Shown: in pieces, positions 35,197 through 43,070 of the stretch | Position numbering within the stretch: the stretch's first letter is position 1 | Layout: each line of letters opens with the position of its first letter | DNA from: Exiguobacterium aurantiacum DSM 6208 | GTDB lineage: Bacteria > Bacillota > Bacilli > Exiguobacteriales > Exiguobacteriaceae | Direction: 5' to 3' | Assembly: GCF_000702585.1 (NCBI RefSeq) | Contig: NZ_JNIQ01000001.1 | Span: 1,121,001-1,185,000, forward strand | Length of the DNA: 64,000 bases | Program-made: the position numbers and the translations under genes | The notes under the pieces: generated by a model | What the model saw: only the letters and a program-made list of their open reading frames with translations | What the model was told of the DNA's origin: nothing | Databases searched by the model: none

Positions 35197-36432
35197 TCAT
35201 TTATACAACAAATATTCTTTCCGAATCGGTAAGAACGCGTCACGCTCGGCATCGACTTTCGCCATGATTGCCTCGAGCGGCTCGCCGGCGAGGATCATGT
35301 CCTTCACGTAGGTGTTCCCGGTCAACTTCGTGATGAAGTCGTTCGCGAGGAACTCGAACTCGTCCGGATACAAGTCGTGGGCCGTCTTCACCATGGCGAT
35401 GCCGGTCTTGACCGCTTCGAACTTCGTCGGCTCGGTGACGTACACTTCGACGCCGTGCGACAGTTTGCCCGCGTTCTTCGAGAACGTCGGCGTGAACGAG
35501 GCGGCGCGGAACGTGACGCCAGGAAGGTCGAGGTCGTTCAACGTCTTGGCGTACTCATGTGCTTTGATATACGGTGCACCGATCAACTCGAACGGCTTCG
35601 TCGTGCCGCGACCTTCCGATAGGTTCGTCCCTTCGAATAGCCCGGTCGCCGGATAGACGTTGACCGTGTCGGTCGTCGGCATGTTCGGTGACGGCATGAC
35701 GAACGGGAGGCCCGTGTCCTCATACAGCATCGAGCGTTTCCAGCCTTTCATTTTGACGACCTCGAGGTCAGCTTGAATCTGATACTCCGTGTTGAACAAG
35801 CCGGCGAGTTCGCCGACGGTCATACCGTGTTTGAGCGGGATCGGATAGAGGCCGATGAAGCTCGAGTAGGCCGGGTCGAGCACAGGTCCGTCGACACGGA
35901 GACCGCCTTGCGGGTTCGGCCGGTCGAGGACGATGAACGGGATGTCGTTCTCGGCTGCGGCTTCCATCGCGTACGCCATCGTGTAAATGTACGTGTAGTA
36001 CCGTGTGCCGACGTCTTGGATGTCGAAGACGAGCACGTCGACGTCCGCAAGCATCTCCGGTGTCGGTTTCCGCGTCGCCCCGTATAGACTGTAGACGGGG
36101 AGGCCGGTCACTTCATCGATATACGAGCTGACAGTGGCCCCGGCCTGGGCGTCACCGCGCACGCCGTGCTCCGGACCGTAGAGCGCCGTCAGTTCGAAGC
36201 TGTCCGCGTTGTGGAACAAGTCGACGATGCTCGTCATCGACGAGTCGACGCCGGTCGGGTTCGTGATCAAGCCGACGCGTTTGCCGTCGAGTAGTGATGT
36301 GTCGGCCATGAGCCGTTCGACCCCGAGCTCGACTTTAGGCTTCTTCGGCACAGATTTCGCGTCCGTCTCGAGCATGACGAGCGACGAGGTGATGAGCGTC
36401 AAGGCGGCGACGCCTCCAATCCATTTCTTCAT
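35197..36432 (-). CDS. namZ: Secreted exo-beta-N-acetylmuramidase NamZ family (DUF1343)
   Basis: 411 residues. After a signal peptide (about 1-26) comes the DUF1343 fold: GVERLMADTSLLDGKRVGLITNPTG, LYGPEHGVRGDAQAG, FDIQDVGTRYYTYIYTM, LDRPNPQGG and PSPNMPT. The founding NamZ removes terminal MurNAc from peptidoglycan fragments, supplying amino sugars during wall turnover. GGAGG precedes ATG 36432, and a cre-like palindrome lies 21 bases upstream, which fits a catabolic role. Located next to other wall-active exported proteins. Confidence 0.88.
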   Translation of the reverse strand: MKKWIGGVAALTLITSSLVMLETDAKSVPKKPKVELGVERLMADTSLLDGKRVGLITNPTGVDSSMTSIVDLFHNADSFELTALYGPEHGVRGDAQAGATVSSYIDEVTGLPVYSLYGATRKPTPEMLADVDVLVFDIQDVGTRYYTYIYTMAYAMEAAAENDIPFIVLDRPNPQGGLRVDGPVLDPAYSSFIGLYPIPLKHGMTVGELAGLFNTEYQIQADLEVVKMKGWKRSMLYEDTGLPFVMPSPNMPTTDTVNVYPATGLFEGTNLSEGRGTTKPFELIGAPYIKAHEYAKTLNDLDLPGVTFRAASFTPTFSKNAGKLSHGVEVYVTEPTKFEAVKTGIAMVKTAHDLYPDEFEFLANDFITKLTGNTYVKDMILAGEPLEAIMAKVDAERDAFLPIRKEYLLYK

Positions 36433-36452
36433 AACAATTCCTCCTTCATAAA

Positions 36453-36467
36453 ATGTAAGCGCTTTAC
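36453..36467 (-). promoter_or_regulatory. cre-like CcpA box before namZ
   Basis: ATGTAAGCGCTTTAC matches the cre consensus except one position near the end. It is near-palindromic and sits just before the ribosome site of namZ. Confidence 0.45.
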
Positions 36468-36560
36468 TAATTTAGTTGAAGTGTAACATTCTGTATTTTT
36501 AATTCAATATAATTTAATAAAAATAGGAAATTTTATTTCTTAAATTGGTTCAGATTACCT

Positions 36561-36592
36561 AAAAAAAGAGCCAGACGTGTGAGCGTCTGACT
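36561..36592 (-). terminator. Intrinsic terminator of the choline-binding-type gene
   Basis: On the minus strand AGTCAGACG and CGTCTGGCT pair (one G-T) around CTCACA, then seven T. Confidence 0.8.
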
Positions 36593-36600
36593 CCTGTTTC

Positions 36601-38157
36601 TTAGCGGACGGACAACGCCTTCCAGCCAGTCGCGCCCATGACGGCGCTCACTTGTGATTTCGAGATCACAAGGCGGCCGCGGTACGGGTCGTTGATGTAG
36701 AGGTTGGTTTTGTCGTAGCCTGTCGCGAGCATAACGTGATAGTTCAAGAAGCCGGTGAACTTCTGGTTCGATGTCGTGTACCAGTTGAAGTGACCGTACG
36801 GCGTCTTAAAGTCGACGCTCGCCCAGACGATGACCGGGTTACCCATCGCCAGCTCGCGCTCGATCGAGGCGAGCCCTTGCCCGGTGAGATCTTTCACCGG
36901 ACGATATTTGCTCGAGAAGCCAATCATCCCTTTCGGATAGATGCCATAGTTCCGATACTTGCCGAGCGTGCCTTTCGGGTCGCCGGTGAACATGACGTTC
37001 GGGTCGACCCAGCGGTACAACCGATTCTCATAGCGAGCGTTCCACATGCTTTTCGGCATCTCTCGATAGAGCGTCTCGGCGCTGACGAGCCGTCCTTTCT
37101 TCTCGAGCGCCATTTTGAGCGAGAAGAACTCGCAGCCGGACGGATAACCCATCTGGAACTGACGATAGAGCGGGACGTTCATCTTGTAGACGGATAAGGC
37201 AGGGGCATAGGCGCCGCGGCTGCCGAACGTGGCGTTGCCGACGCGCTTGTTTTTATACATGACCCCGGACGCATCGAAGAAGTACCAGTTGCCGTTAATC
37301 AACTGCCAATCCGTTTTCTTCGTGAGAGCGGGCGCGAAGTATTCGTATTGGGTCGTGTACTTCCAACCAGTCTCACGGACGCCGGTCGAATGGAAGTGAT
37401 AGGTGACCCCGTCGAGCGTTTGTTTGCCGCGTAACCGGTAGCCGTACGTCGGATGCAGGCCGTACACTTTCCCGCCGATCGTCTGAAGGCCTTGACGGCG
37501 CACACCGTCCGTCCCGAAGAAATAGACGTTCGTCCCGTACGTCTGCCAGCCGGTCGCCACTTTTCCATTCGTGAGGAACAGATACTTCTGTCCGCTCACG
37601 GTGTACATGCCGGTGCGGATGATGCCGTCAGCGAACAGATAGTGCCGGTTCCCGTTGATCGTCTGCCACCCGGTCAGAAGGACGCCGTTCGGGGCGAAGT
37701 AGTGACGGTTGCCGGAGACGGTCCAAAATCCGGTCAGCATGACGCCGGTCGAATGGAAGAAGTATCGTTTGCCGGACACGGTCTGCCACCCTTTTTGCAT
37801 CACGCCGTCAACACTGAACAAGTACGTCTTCCCATCGATCGGCTGAAAACCGGTCGCCATCTTTCCGTCCGACTGGAGGTAGTATCGTTTCCCGTTAAGA
37901 GCGAGCCAGCCGGTGGCGAGGACACCGTCCGGATTGAAATAGTATGTAGCCTGCTCGATGAATTGCCATCCGGTGACCATGATGCCGTTCGCATCAAAGT
38001 AATACGTCTTGCCGTCAATCGTCTGCCATCCTGTCAACAGTGTCCCGTCAGCCGCCGTGTACACGGTCCCGGCCGGTGTCGTCTCGAACCCGGCCTCGGC
38101 ATGAGTCGGTAAAAGCAGTACGAAACTGAGCACCGCCATCCATACATATCGCTTCAT
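36601..38157 (-). CDS. Secreted choline-binding-type repeat protein with C39-like peptidase domain
   Basis: 518 residues. Signal peptide to about residue 22. Residues 30-325 hold about thirteen repeats of roughly 20 residues, each with Gly-Trp (or Gly-Phe) then aromatic pairs, such as TGWQTIDGKTYYFDANG. This is the cell-wall-binding (CW_binding_1) repeat that binds choline or glucan in other species. Residues about 330-518 are a C39-like cysteine peptidase fold: PSGCEFFSLKMAL (Cys), NYHVMLATGYD (His) and YINDPY (Asp). The repeats probably dock on the surface glycopolymer made by the locus upstream; the peptidase target is unknown. Confidence 0.85.
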   Translation of the reverse strand: MKRYVWMAVLSFVLLLPTHAEAGFETTPAGTVYTAADGTLLTGWQTIDGKTYYFDANGIMVTGWQFIEQATYYFNPDGVLATGWLALNGKRYYLQSDGKMATGFQPIDGKTYLFSVDGVMQKGWQTVSGKRYFFHSTGVMLTGFWTVSGNRHYFAPNGVLLTGWQTINGNRHYLFADGIIRTGMYTVSGQKYLFLTNGKVATGWQTYGTNVYFFGTDGVRRQGLQTIGGKVYGLHPTYGYRLRGKQTLDGVTYHFHSTGVRETGWKYTTQYEYFAPALTKKTDWQLINGNWYFFDASGVMYKNKRVGNATFGSRGAYAPALSVYKMNVPLYRQFQMGYPSGCEFFSLKMALEKKGRLVSAETLYREMPKSMWNARYENRLYRWVDPNVMFTGDPKGTLGKYRNYGIYPKGMIGFSSKYRPVKDLTGQGLASIERELAMGNPVIVWASVDFKTPYGHFNWYTTSNQKFTGFLNYHVMLATGYDKTNLYINDPYRGRLVISKSQVSAVMGATGWKALSVR

Positions 38158-38265
38158 TCATGTCCCTCCATCACTCGCTAGAATTGGAATTATTTTGTAA
38201 TCATTCTATACCCGAAATGATGCGGGATGAACGGATGGACAGGACCTATTTTTTTAGGACGCGCA

Positions 38266-39024
38266 TCAGGACGATTTGCTCAAAAAGCGCAGGTACTTCG
38301 ATGCAAGGTATAGACAGAGTCCGACGAGCAACAGCCCGCTCAATAACGCCCAAAGCGGATTCACTTCGAACAGAAGCACTTCCCCTGACAAGCCGCCGAG
38401 CCGCCACGGTAACCAGTCCCACTCGAGCCAACTGATGAGGAGCGACAAGACGAGATGGCTCCCGAGCGTGATGACGAGTGCGACGAGGCCGCTTTCAAGC
38501 AGTGCCGCGAACAAGAAGAAAATCGAGAGTTGGACGATGAAATGGGCGATCAACAGCCCGGTCGACACGAGGAAGTCTGTCACATTGAACGTGTCGAAGA
38601 GGATGAACGTATAATACGCTGCCGTTCCTTGTGCGAGTAAAAGCGAGACGGTCGAAAGGAGCGTGTAGTGTCCCCATTTACTGACGACGATGCGCGTCGC
38701 CGGGATGTTCAATGATTTCAGCCAGGCGAGCGTACCGAGTGTCCGTTCTTGGCTGAACGTATGCATCGCCGACAACAGGACGACGAGCAGACCGATTTGC
38801 CGTAACTGTTCACCGGCCGACAACAGCACCTCGGCCGGTGAAGGCGCGGGGATCTCGATGACGGCGCCTTCCGGCAAGTTGCCACCGGCTGCCAAAATAT
38901 CGGGTAAGAAGTAGAGCGTGAGCGGTTGCATCGCGGCGAGCAACATGAGCGCGACTGGCACCCAGATGAGCCGTTTGTTGCGCCACGACTCGTTCCATTC
39001 TTGTTTAAAGATGGCGGTCTTCAT
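38266..39024 (-). CDS. ABC-2 type permease (YxlG-like)
   Basis: 252 residues with six helices. Typical start KTAIFKQEWNESWRNKRLIWVPVALML and a late ALLESGLVALVITLGSHLVL segment. The reading frame extends upstream, but GGAGGTG sets ATG 39024, which overlaps the ATPase stop by ATGA. Third gene of a module whose order (PLDc_N-like protein, ATPase, permease) matches YxlE-YxlF-YxlG of Bacillus subtilis. Substrate unknown. Confidence 0.8.
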   Translation of the reverse strand: MKTAIFKQEWNESWRNKRLIWVPVALMLLAAMQPLTLYFLPDILAAGGNLPEGAVIEIPAPSPAEVLLSAGEQLRQIGLLVVLLSAMHTFSQERTLGTLAWLKSLNIPATRIVVSKWGHYTLLSTVSLLLAQGTAAYYTFILFDTFNVTDFLVSTGLLIAHFIVQLSIFFLFAALLESGLVALVITLGSHLVLSLLISWLEWDWLPWRLGGLSGEVLLFEVNPLWALLSGLLLVGLCLYLASKYLRFLSKSS

Positions 39025-39866
39025 GCGTTCACCTCCAAAAAGAGCGATTCGAGCGAAGGATGGCCGACGTGAAGCGACTGCAGGCGTAACTCGTGGTCGA
39101 GGATCGTCTTCAAGATGGCTCGCTCCGTCACCTCTTTCGCTGACGTCTCGAGTTCCCACGACGTCCCGGAGCGTGTGACACGAATCACGCCTGGGAGCGC
39201 GGTCCAGACGTCCATTGACGTCGGATCGTCGAACAGTCGAAGTTGAATCGACGACTTCGATCCGAGCAAATCCGTGACCGTCCCTTCCATGAGCAGTTTG
39301 CCTTGCCGTAGCAACAGCACCCAGTCGCTCGCCTCCTCGGCGTCCGGCAAGACGTGTGTCGAATACAGAATCATCCGTTCTCGCTTCAAGTCGCTCAACA
39401 GATCGAGCACTTCACGGCGTCCGCGCGGGTCGAGCGCCGACACCGGCTCATCTAGGAGCAATAGTTCCGGGTCATGGACGAGCGCTTGGGCGATGCCGAG
39501 CCGTTGCCGCATCCCGCCGGACAGCTGTGCCGCGGGCCGGTCGACCGGGTCGAGACCGACACGGGCGAGCAGTTTCAACGGATCCGGTTTCGTTCCCGTC
39601 AGTTCACCCGCGTAGCGAATCGTCTCGACCGGGGTGAGCGATGGATAAAGCGCCGGGCGCTGCGGCAAATAGCCGACCCGGATGTTGTCATGGCCGATGA
39701 GTTCACCGGACGTCGGCGTCGTCACGCGCGCCATCATGTTGAGCAGCGTCGTCTTACCAGCCCCGTTCTCGCCGAGGAGTGACGTACAGCCGGGGCGGAG
39801 CGAGAAACTGACGTCGTCAAGCGCGGTGAACGTGCCGAACCGTTTCGTGAGTTGGTGCACTTTCAT
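39021..39866 (-). CDS. ABC transporter ATPase (YxlF-like)
   Basis: 281 residues. Walker A LLGENGAGKTT, signature LSGGMRQRLGIA, Walker B ELLLLDEPVSALDP. The C-terminal 80 residues form the usual regulatory tail of ABC-2 exporters. ATG 39866 overlaps the stop of the small membrane protein gene (ATGA) and lacks a strong ribosome site, so it probably depends on coupled translation. Pairs with the permease encoded next. Confidence 0.85.
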   Translation of the reverse strand: MKVHQLTKRFGTFTALDDVSFSLRPGCTSLLGENGAGKTTLLNMMARVTTPTSGELIGHDNIRVGYLPQRPALYPSLTPVETIRYAGELTGTKPDPLKLLARVGLDPVDRPAAQLSGGMRQRLGIAQALVHDPELLLLDEPVSALDPRGRREVLDLLSDLKRERMILYSTHVLPDAEEASDWVLLLRQGKLLMEGTVTDLLGSKSSIQLRLFDDPTSMDVWTALPGVIRVTRSGTSWELETSAKEVTERAILKTILDHELRLQSLHVGHPSLESLFLEVNA

Positions 39867-40069
39867 CGTTTCGTCCGTCCCCAGAGGAAGTAGATGATCG
39901 GACCGAGTATGTTCATGAACAAGATGACGAGCAGCCATACCCACTTCGGACCGTTCGTCTCGTTTCGCTTGAATAGATCGATCAAGGCGAACGTCAACAA
40001 GACGAGCTGCAAGATGAGCAGCGGTAACAAGATCAGCAATAACATGCCGGGGTCGTTTGCGATTTCCAT
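39863..40069 (-). CDS. Small membrane protein with PLDc_N domain (YxlE-like)
   Basis: 68 residues, two membrane helices, ending NILGPIIYFLWGRTKR. This is the PLDc_N pattern (helix, short polar turn with KRNE, then helix with NxxGPxxYxxxGR). It is only the membrane anchor without any phospholipase part. AAGGAGG precedes its ATG. In Bacillus subtilis the equivalent YxlE lies in the sigY operon and helps restrain SigY, but no sigma factor gene lies beside this copy. Confidence 0.8.
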   Translation of the reverse strand: MEIANDPGMLLLILLPLLILQLVLLTFALIDLFKRNETNGPKWVWLLVILFMNILGPIIYFLWGRTKR

Positions 40070-40139
40070 ATAAGTCCCTCCTTATTCAAAACATTCTTTA
40101 CTCCATTCCACATCTGGCGGTCAGTTCCTGTATCGGACA

Positions 40140-40171
40140 CAAAAAATCCCTTTCTCGCAATGGAGAAAGGG
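40140..40171 (-). terminator. Intrinsic terminator of the UspA-like gene
   Basis: On the minus strand CCCTTTCTC - CATTGC - GAGAAAGGG, then ATTTTTT. Confidence 0.85.
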
Positions 40172-40177
40172 CCGTGT

Positions 40178-40591
40178 TCATTTGACGATGATGACAGGGG
40201 CGAGCGCCCGCTTGGCGAGCTTGTGGCTGACGCTGCCGAGCACGAACTCTTGGAACGCGTTCAACCCGCGCGATCCGACGACGACGTACTCGTACGGCTC
40301 GTGGTTGGCGTATTTGACGAGCTCGACGTCCGGCTCACCACGGAGCTCGATATACTCATACTCGACACCTTCTGTTTCGATCAAGTCGAAGAGCGGCTGC
40401 AACATGCGTTTCCGTTTCGTCTCGAGGTCGATCTTGCCTGTCGAGTTGAGCGCGGCTTCTTTCGACTCTTTCGCGCTGACGACGTGAACGAGATCGATCG
40501 AAGCGTTTGACGCCTTGGCGAGTTGAATCGCTTTCTCAAGCGCTCGTTTTGAGTGGGCAGAACCGTCTGCCGCGATAAATACCTTTCCCAT
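40178..40591 (-). CDS. Universal stress protein, UspA family
   Basis: 137 residues, single Usp domain. FIAADGSAHSKRALEKAIQLA opens the fold, and the ATP-binding signature appears as VVGSRGLNAFQEFVLGSVSHKLAKRA near the C-terminus (the G-2x-G-9x-G-S pattern). It is therefore probably an ATP-binding member. GGAGG precedes ATG. It lies directly downstream of the SulP transporter gene with a 71-base gap, so it may be cotranscribed or have its own promoter. Confidence 0.9.
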   Translation of the reverse strand: MGKVFIAADGSAHSKRALEKAIQLAKASNASIDLVHVVSAKESKEAALNSTGKIDLETKRKRMLQPLFDLIETEGVEYEYIELRGEPDVELVKYANHEPYEYVVVGSRGLNAFQEFVLGSVSHKLAKRALAPVIIVK

Positions 40592-40662
40592 ACAAGTCCT
40601 CCTCTTTCAGACAGTCTCTTTTTAGTATATGCGATTGACCGACGTGACGGATAGAAATTTCA

Positions 40663-42144
40663 TCAATGTCCGGCGTTCGCATCTTGTTGCTTCAAATGCA
40701 GTGCGAGCGTGTTGAGCAGCTTCTCCGAGTCTTTGTTCAAGTTCAACAGTTCCGGTTCGATGCCGAGCGCGCGGTATTTGAAGACGATTTTATCGATGGC
40801 TTCGATGGCCGAGTCGTCCCACAGATGCGTGTTGATGAAGTCGATCGTCACGTGCTTGATGCCAGCTTCCGCGTCTTCTTCAAGATCGAATCGGGTGACG
40901 AAATCGGACGTCGAGGCGAAGAACAGTTGTCCGTTCACTGTGTAACGGGCGCGATCTTGCTCCACTTCACGGTCAAGCTCGACTTTCGAGATTTTCGCAG
41001 CGAAGAGGATCGCCGCCGTCAAAATCCCGGCGAACACACCGAGCGACAAGTCGTGCGTGATGACCGTCACGAGTACCGTGACGAGCATGACGACCGTGTC
41101 CGATTTTTGGGCCGTCCGGAGACGCTTGAGTGAACCCCAATCAAACGTCGCGTATGATACGAAGAACATGACGCCGACGAGGGCGCCGATCGGGATGAGC
41201 ATTAAAATGTCGCTCATCGTCATGATCATGATGAACAAGGCGAGTCCGGCGACGAACGTCGACAGGCGGCCGCGTGCCCCGGACGAGACGTTGATGACCG
41301 ATTGGCCAATCATCGCGCAACCTGGCATCCCGCCGAAGAAACCGGCGATGATGTTGGCGATGCCTTGACCTTTCGATTCGCGGTTCTTATTCGAATCCGT
41401 ACCGGTCATGTCGTCGACGATTTGTGCCGTCAAGAGCGACTCGATCAATCCGACGAATGCGAGGGAGATCGAGTAAGGGAGGATGATCATCAACGTCTCA
41501 AACGTCAACGGGACGTTCGGGAATAAAAATTCCGGCAGCGTTGCGGAGATCGTCCCCATGTCGCTAATGTTTTTCGTCTCGAGCCCGAGCGTGACCGCCA
41601 AAATCGTCATGACGACGATGGCGACGAGCGGCGCCGGGATGACTTTGTTGATGCGCGGGAACAAGAAGATGATGGCGAGCGATCCGGCGACGAGCGCCCA
41701 AATGATCCAGCTCTCACCTTCAAAGTTCGTCAACTGCGCCTGGAAGATTAAGATCGCCAAGGCGTTGACGAAGCCGACCATGACGGCACGCGGGATGAAT
41801 TTCATCAACCGGGCGATGCCGAAGTAACCGAGCGCGATTTGAATGATCCCGGCGAGTATCCCGGCAGCGAGTAAATACTGCAACCCGTAATCGGCGACGA
41901 GCGAGACGATGACGAGCGCCATCGCACCGGTCGCGGCCGAAATCATGGCCGGCCGACCCCCAGCGATCGAGATGACCATCGCGATGATGAACGAGGCGTA
42001 AAGCCCGACCATCGGATCGACACCGGCGATGAGGGAGAACGCGATCGCCTCGGGGATGAGGGCGAGCGCGACGACGAATCCCGCCAATACGTCGGCCCGG
42101 ACGTTTCCGAGCCAATCTTGTCTTACTGTATTTAGTTTTTCCAA
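40663..42144 (-). CDS. SulP family anion transporter with STAS domain
   Basis: 493 residues. Residues 1-375 form the membrane domain ([26 protein letters not shown], then [17 protein letters not shown] and [27 protein letters not shown]). Residues 390-493 form a cytoplasmic STAS domain. It imports sulfate, bicarbonate or a related oxyanion; which one cannot be told. The frame is open upstream, but GAGAGGTG at the right distance selects TTG 42144. It is divergent from the arsenic operon. Arsenate or molybdate cross-specificity is possible but unsupported. Confidence 0.85.
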   Translation of the reverse strand: MEKLNTVRQDWLGNVRADVLAGFVVALALIPEAIAFSLIAGVDPMVGLYASFIIAMVISIAGGRPAMISAATGAMALVIVSLVADYGLQYLLAAGILAGIIQIALGYFGIARLMKFIPRAVMVGFVNALAILIFQAQLTNFEGESWIIWALVAGSLAIIFLFPRINKVIPAPLVAIVVMTILAVTLGLETKNISDMGTISATLPEFLFPNVPLTFETLMIILPYSISLAFVGLIESLLTAQIVDDMTGTDSNKNRESKGQGIANIIAGFFGGMPGCAMIGQSVINVSSGARGRLSTFVAGLALFIMIMTMSDILMLIPIGALVGVMFFVSYATFDWGSLKRLRTAQKSDTVVMLVTVLVTVITHDLSLGVFAGILTAAILFAAKISKVELDREVEQDRARYTVNGQLFFASTSDFVTRFDLEEDAEAGIKHVTIDFINTHLWDDSAIEAIDKIVFKYRALGIEPELLNLNKDSEKLLNTLALHLKQQDANAGH

Positions 42145-42332
42145 AAGAACACACCTCTCTATATATTTTTGACTTTGACCTCCGAGTCTCACGAAGATCA
42201 AACGTCGCATTATATGAAAGAAGTCGTTCGACCGACACATGTTTTCACAACGTCGTTTATCATACCCAACTTTTTCAGGAAAGACAATTGCTTCTCGTTA
42301 AAAACTATGTTAATTTCATAACGTAAAGGTTA

Positions 42333-42350
42333 TATAACGATTTAGTTATA
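42333..42350 (+). promoter_or_regulatory. Candidate ArsR operator
   Basis: TATAAC - GATTTA - GTTATA, a perfect inverted repeat ending 18 bases before the arsR start. ArsR-family repressors bind AT-rich dyads of this kind over their own promoters. Confidence 0.55.
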
Positions 42351-42368
42351 CGATAAAGGAGAATGAAG

Positions 42369-42686
42369 ATGCATACAGCAGAAGAGTTGAGCAAGGTGCT
42401 CAAAGTGCTCGGCGACGCGACGCGGTTGACGATGTTGAAACAGATGCAAGACGGCGAACAATGCGCCTGCAGTTTCGTCGACTGCTTCGACATCTCACAG
42501 CCGGCCATCAGCCGTCACTTGAAGATGATGCGGCAAGCGGGGCTTCTTTTGGAGCGCCGCGACAAACAGTGGATCCACTATCGATTGAACGAGACGAGCC
42601 CGTTTTATCCGATCGTCATCGAGTTATTGAACAACGTTGAGACGGACGTGGCGGACTGTGGCTGTGAGACCGACTGTGCCATTTAA
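42369..42686 (+). CDS. arsR: Arsenical resistance operon repressor ArsR
   Basis: 105 residues. The winged helix is seen as LGDATRLTMLKQMQDG and SQPAISRHLKMMRQAGLL, and the arsenite-sensing cysteines C32, C34 and C39 occur in QCACSFVDCF, close to the ELCVCDL pattern of type 1 sensors. The C-terminus carries further cysteines (DCGCETDC). ATG 42363 is in frame but sits on the ribosome site; ATG 42369 is chosen. First gene of the six-gene arsenic operon, preceded by a dyad that is probably its operator. Confidence 0.92.
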   Translation: MHTAEELSKVLKVLGDATRLTMLKQMQDGEQCACSFVDCFDISQPAISRHLKMMRQAGLLLERRDKQWIHYRLNETSPFYPIVIELLNNVETDVADCGCETDCAI

Positions 42687-42699
42687 GGGGGAAACGAAA

Positions 42700-43059
42700 A
42701 TGAAACTAGAAGTGTTCGAACCGGCCATGTGCTGTCCGACCGGACTGTGCGGTCCGTCGATCGACCCAGAACTGACGCGCATCGCGACCGTCCATTACGT
42801 GTTGAAACAACGTGGCTTTGACGTCGCCCGTTACAATCTCGCCTCAGAACCGAACCGCTTCGTCGAGAACGCGCACGTGCAAGCCGAGATCGCGAAAGGG
42901 CTTGATACGCTTCCGCTCACCGTCATCGACGGCACAATCGTCAAGCGCGGCGCCTATTTGACGAACGATGAGATCGCCGAACTGACGGGACTGCCGGTCA
43001 CGGCGTTCGCAAAACAAGACGGAGAGAAGCCGAAAGTGCGCATCACGCTCAAAAAATAA
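42700..43059 (+). CDS. arsD: Arsenite metallochaperone ArsD
   Basis: 119 residues. The three conserved cysteines that carry As(III) to ArsA are C11, C12 and C17 in PAMCCPTGLCGPS. The C-terminal cysteine pairs of the E. coli plasmid protein are absent, as in many chromosomal ArsD proteins. The thioredoxin-like fold continues with LPLTVIDGTIVKRGAYLTNDEIAEL. The start is ATG 42700 behind AAGGGGG. It hands arsenite to ArsA, encoded 11 bases downstream. Confidence 0.93.
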   Translation: MKLEVFEPAMCCPTGLCGPSIDPELTRIATVHYVLKQRGFDVARYNLASEPNRFVENAHVQAEIAKGLDTLPLTVIDGTIVKRGAYLTNDEIAELTGLPVTAFAKQDGEKPKVRITLKK

Positions 43060-43070
43060 GGAGGATGCTT

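Noticed and set aside
36660-38060. Regularly spaced similar units that could be taken for a CRISPR array
   Set aside because: Units are about 60-66 bases, in frame and divergent, and encode the Gly-Trp repeats of the wall-binding protein.
39863-40069. Phospholipase D remnant
   Set aside because: Only the two-helix PLDc_N anchor is present. The gene is complete and is part of an ABC module, so it is not a truncated phospholipase.
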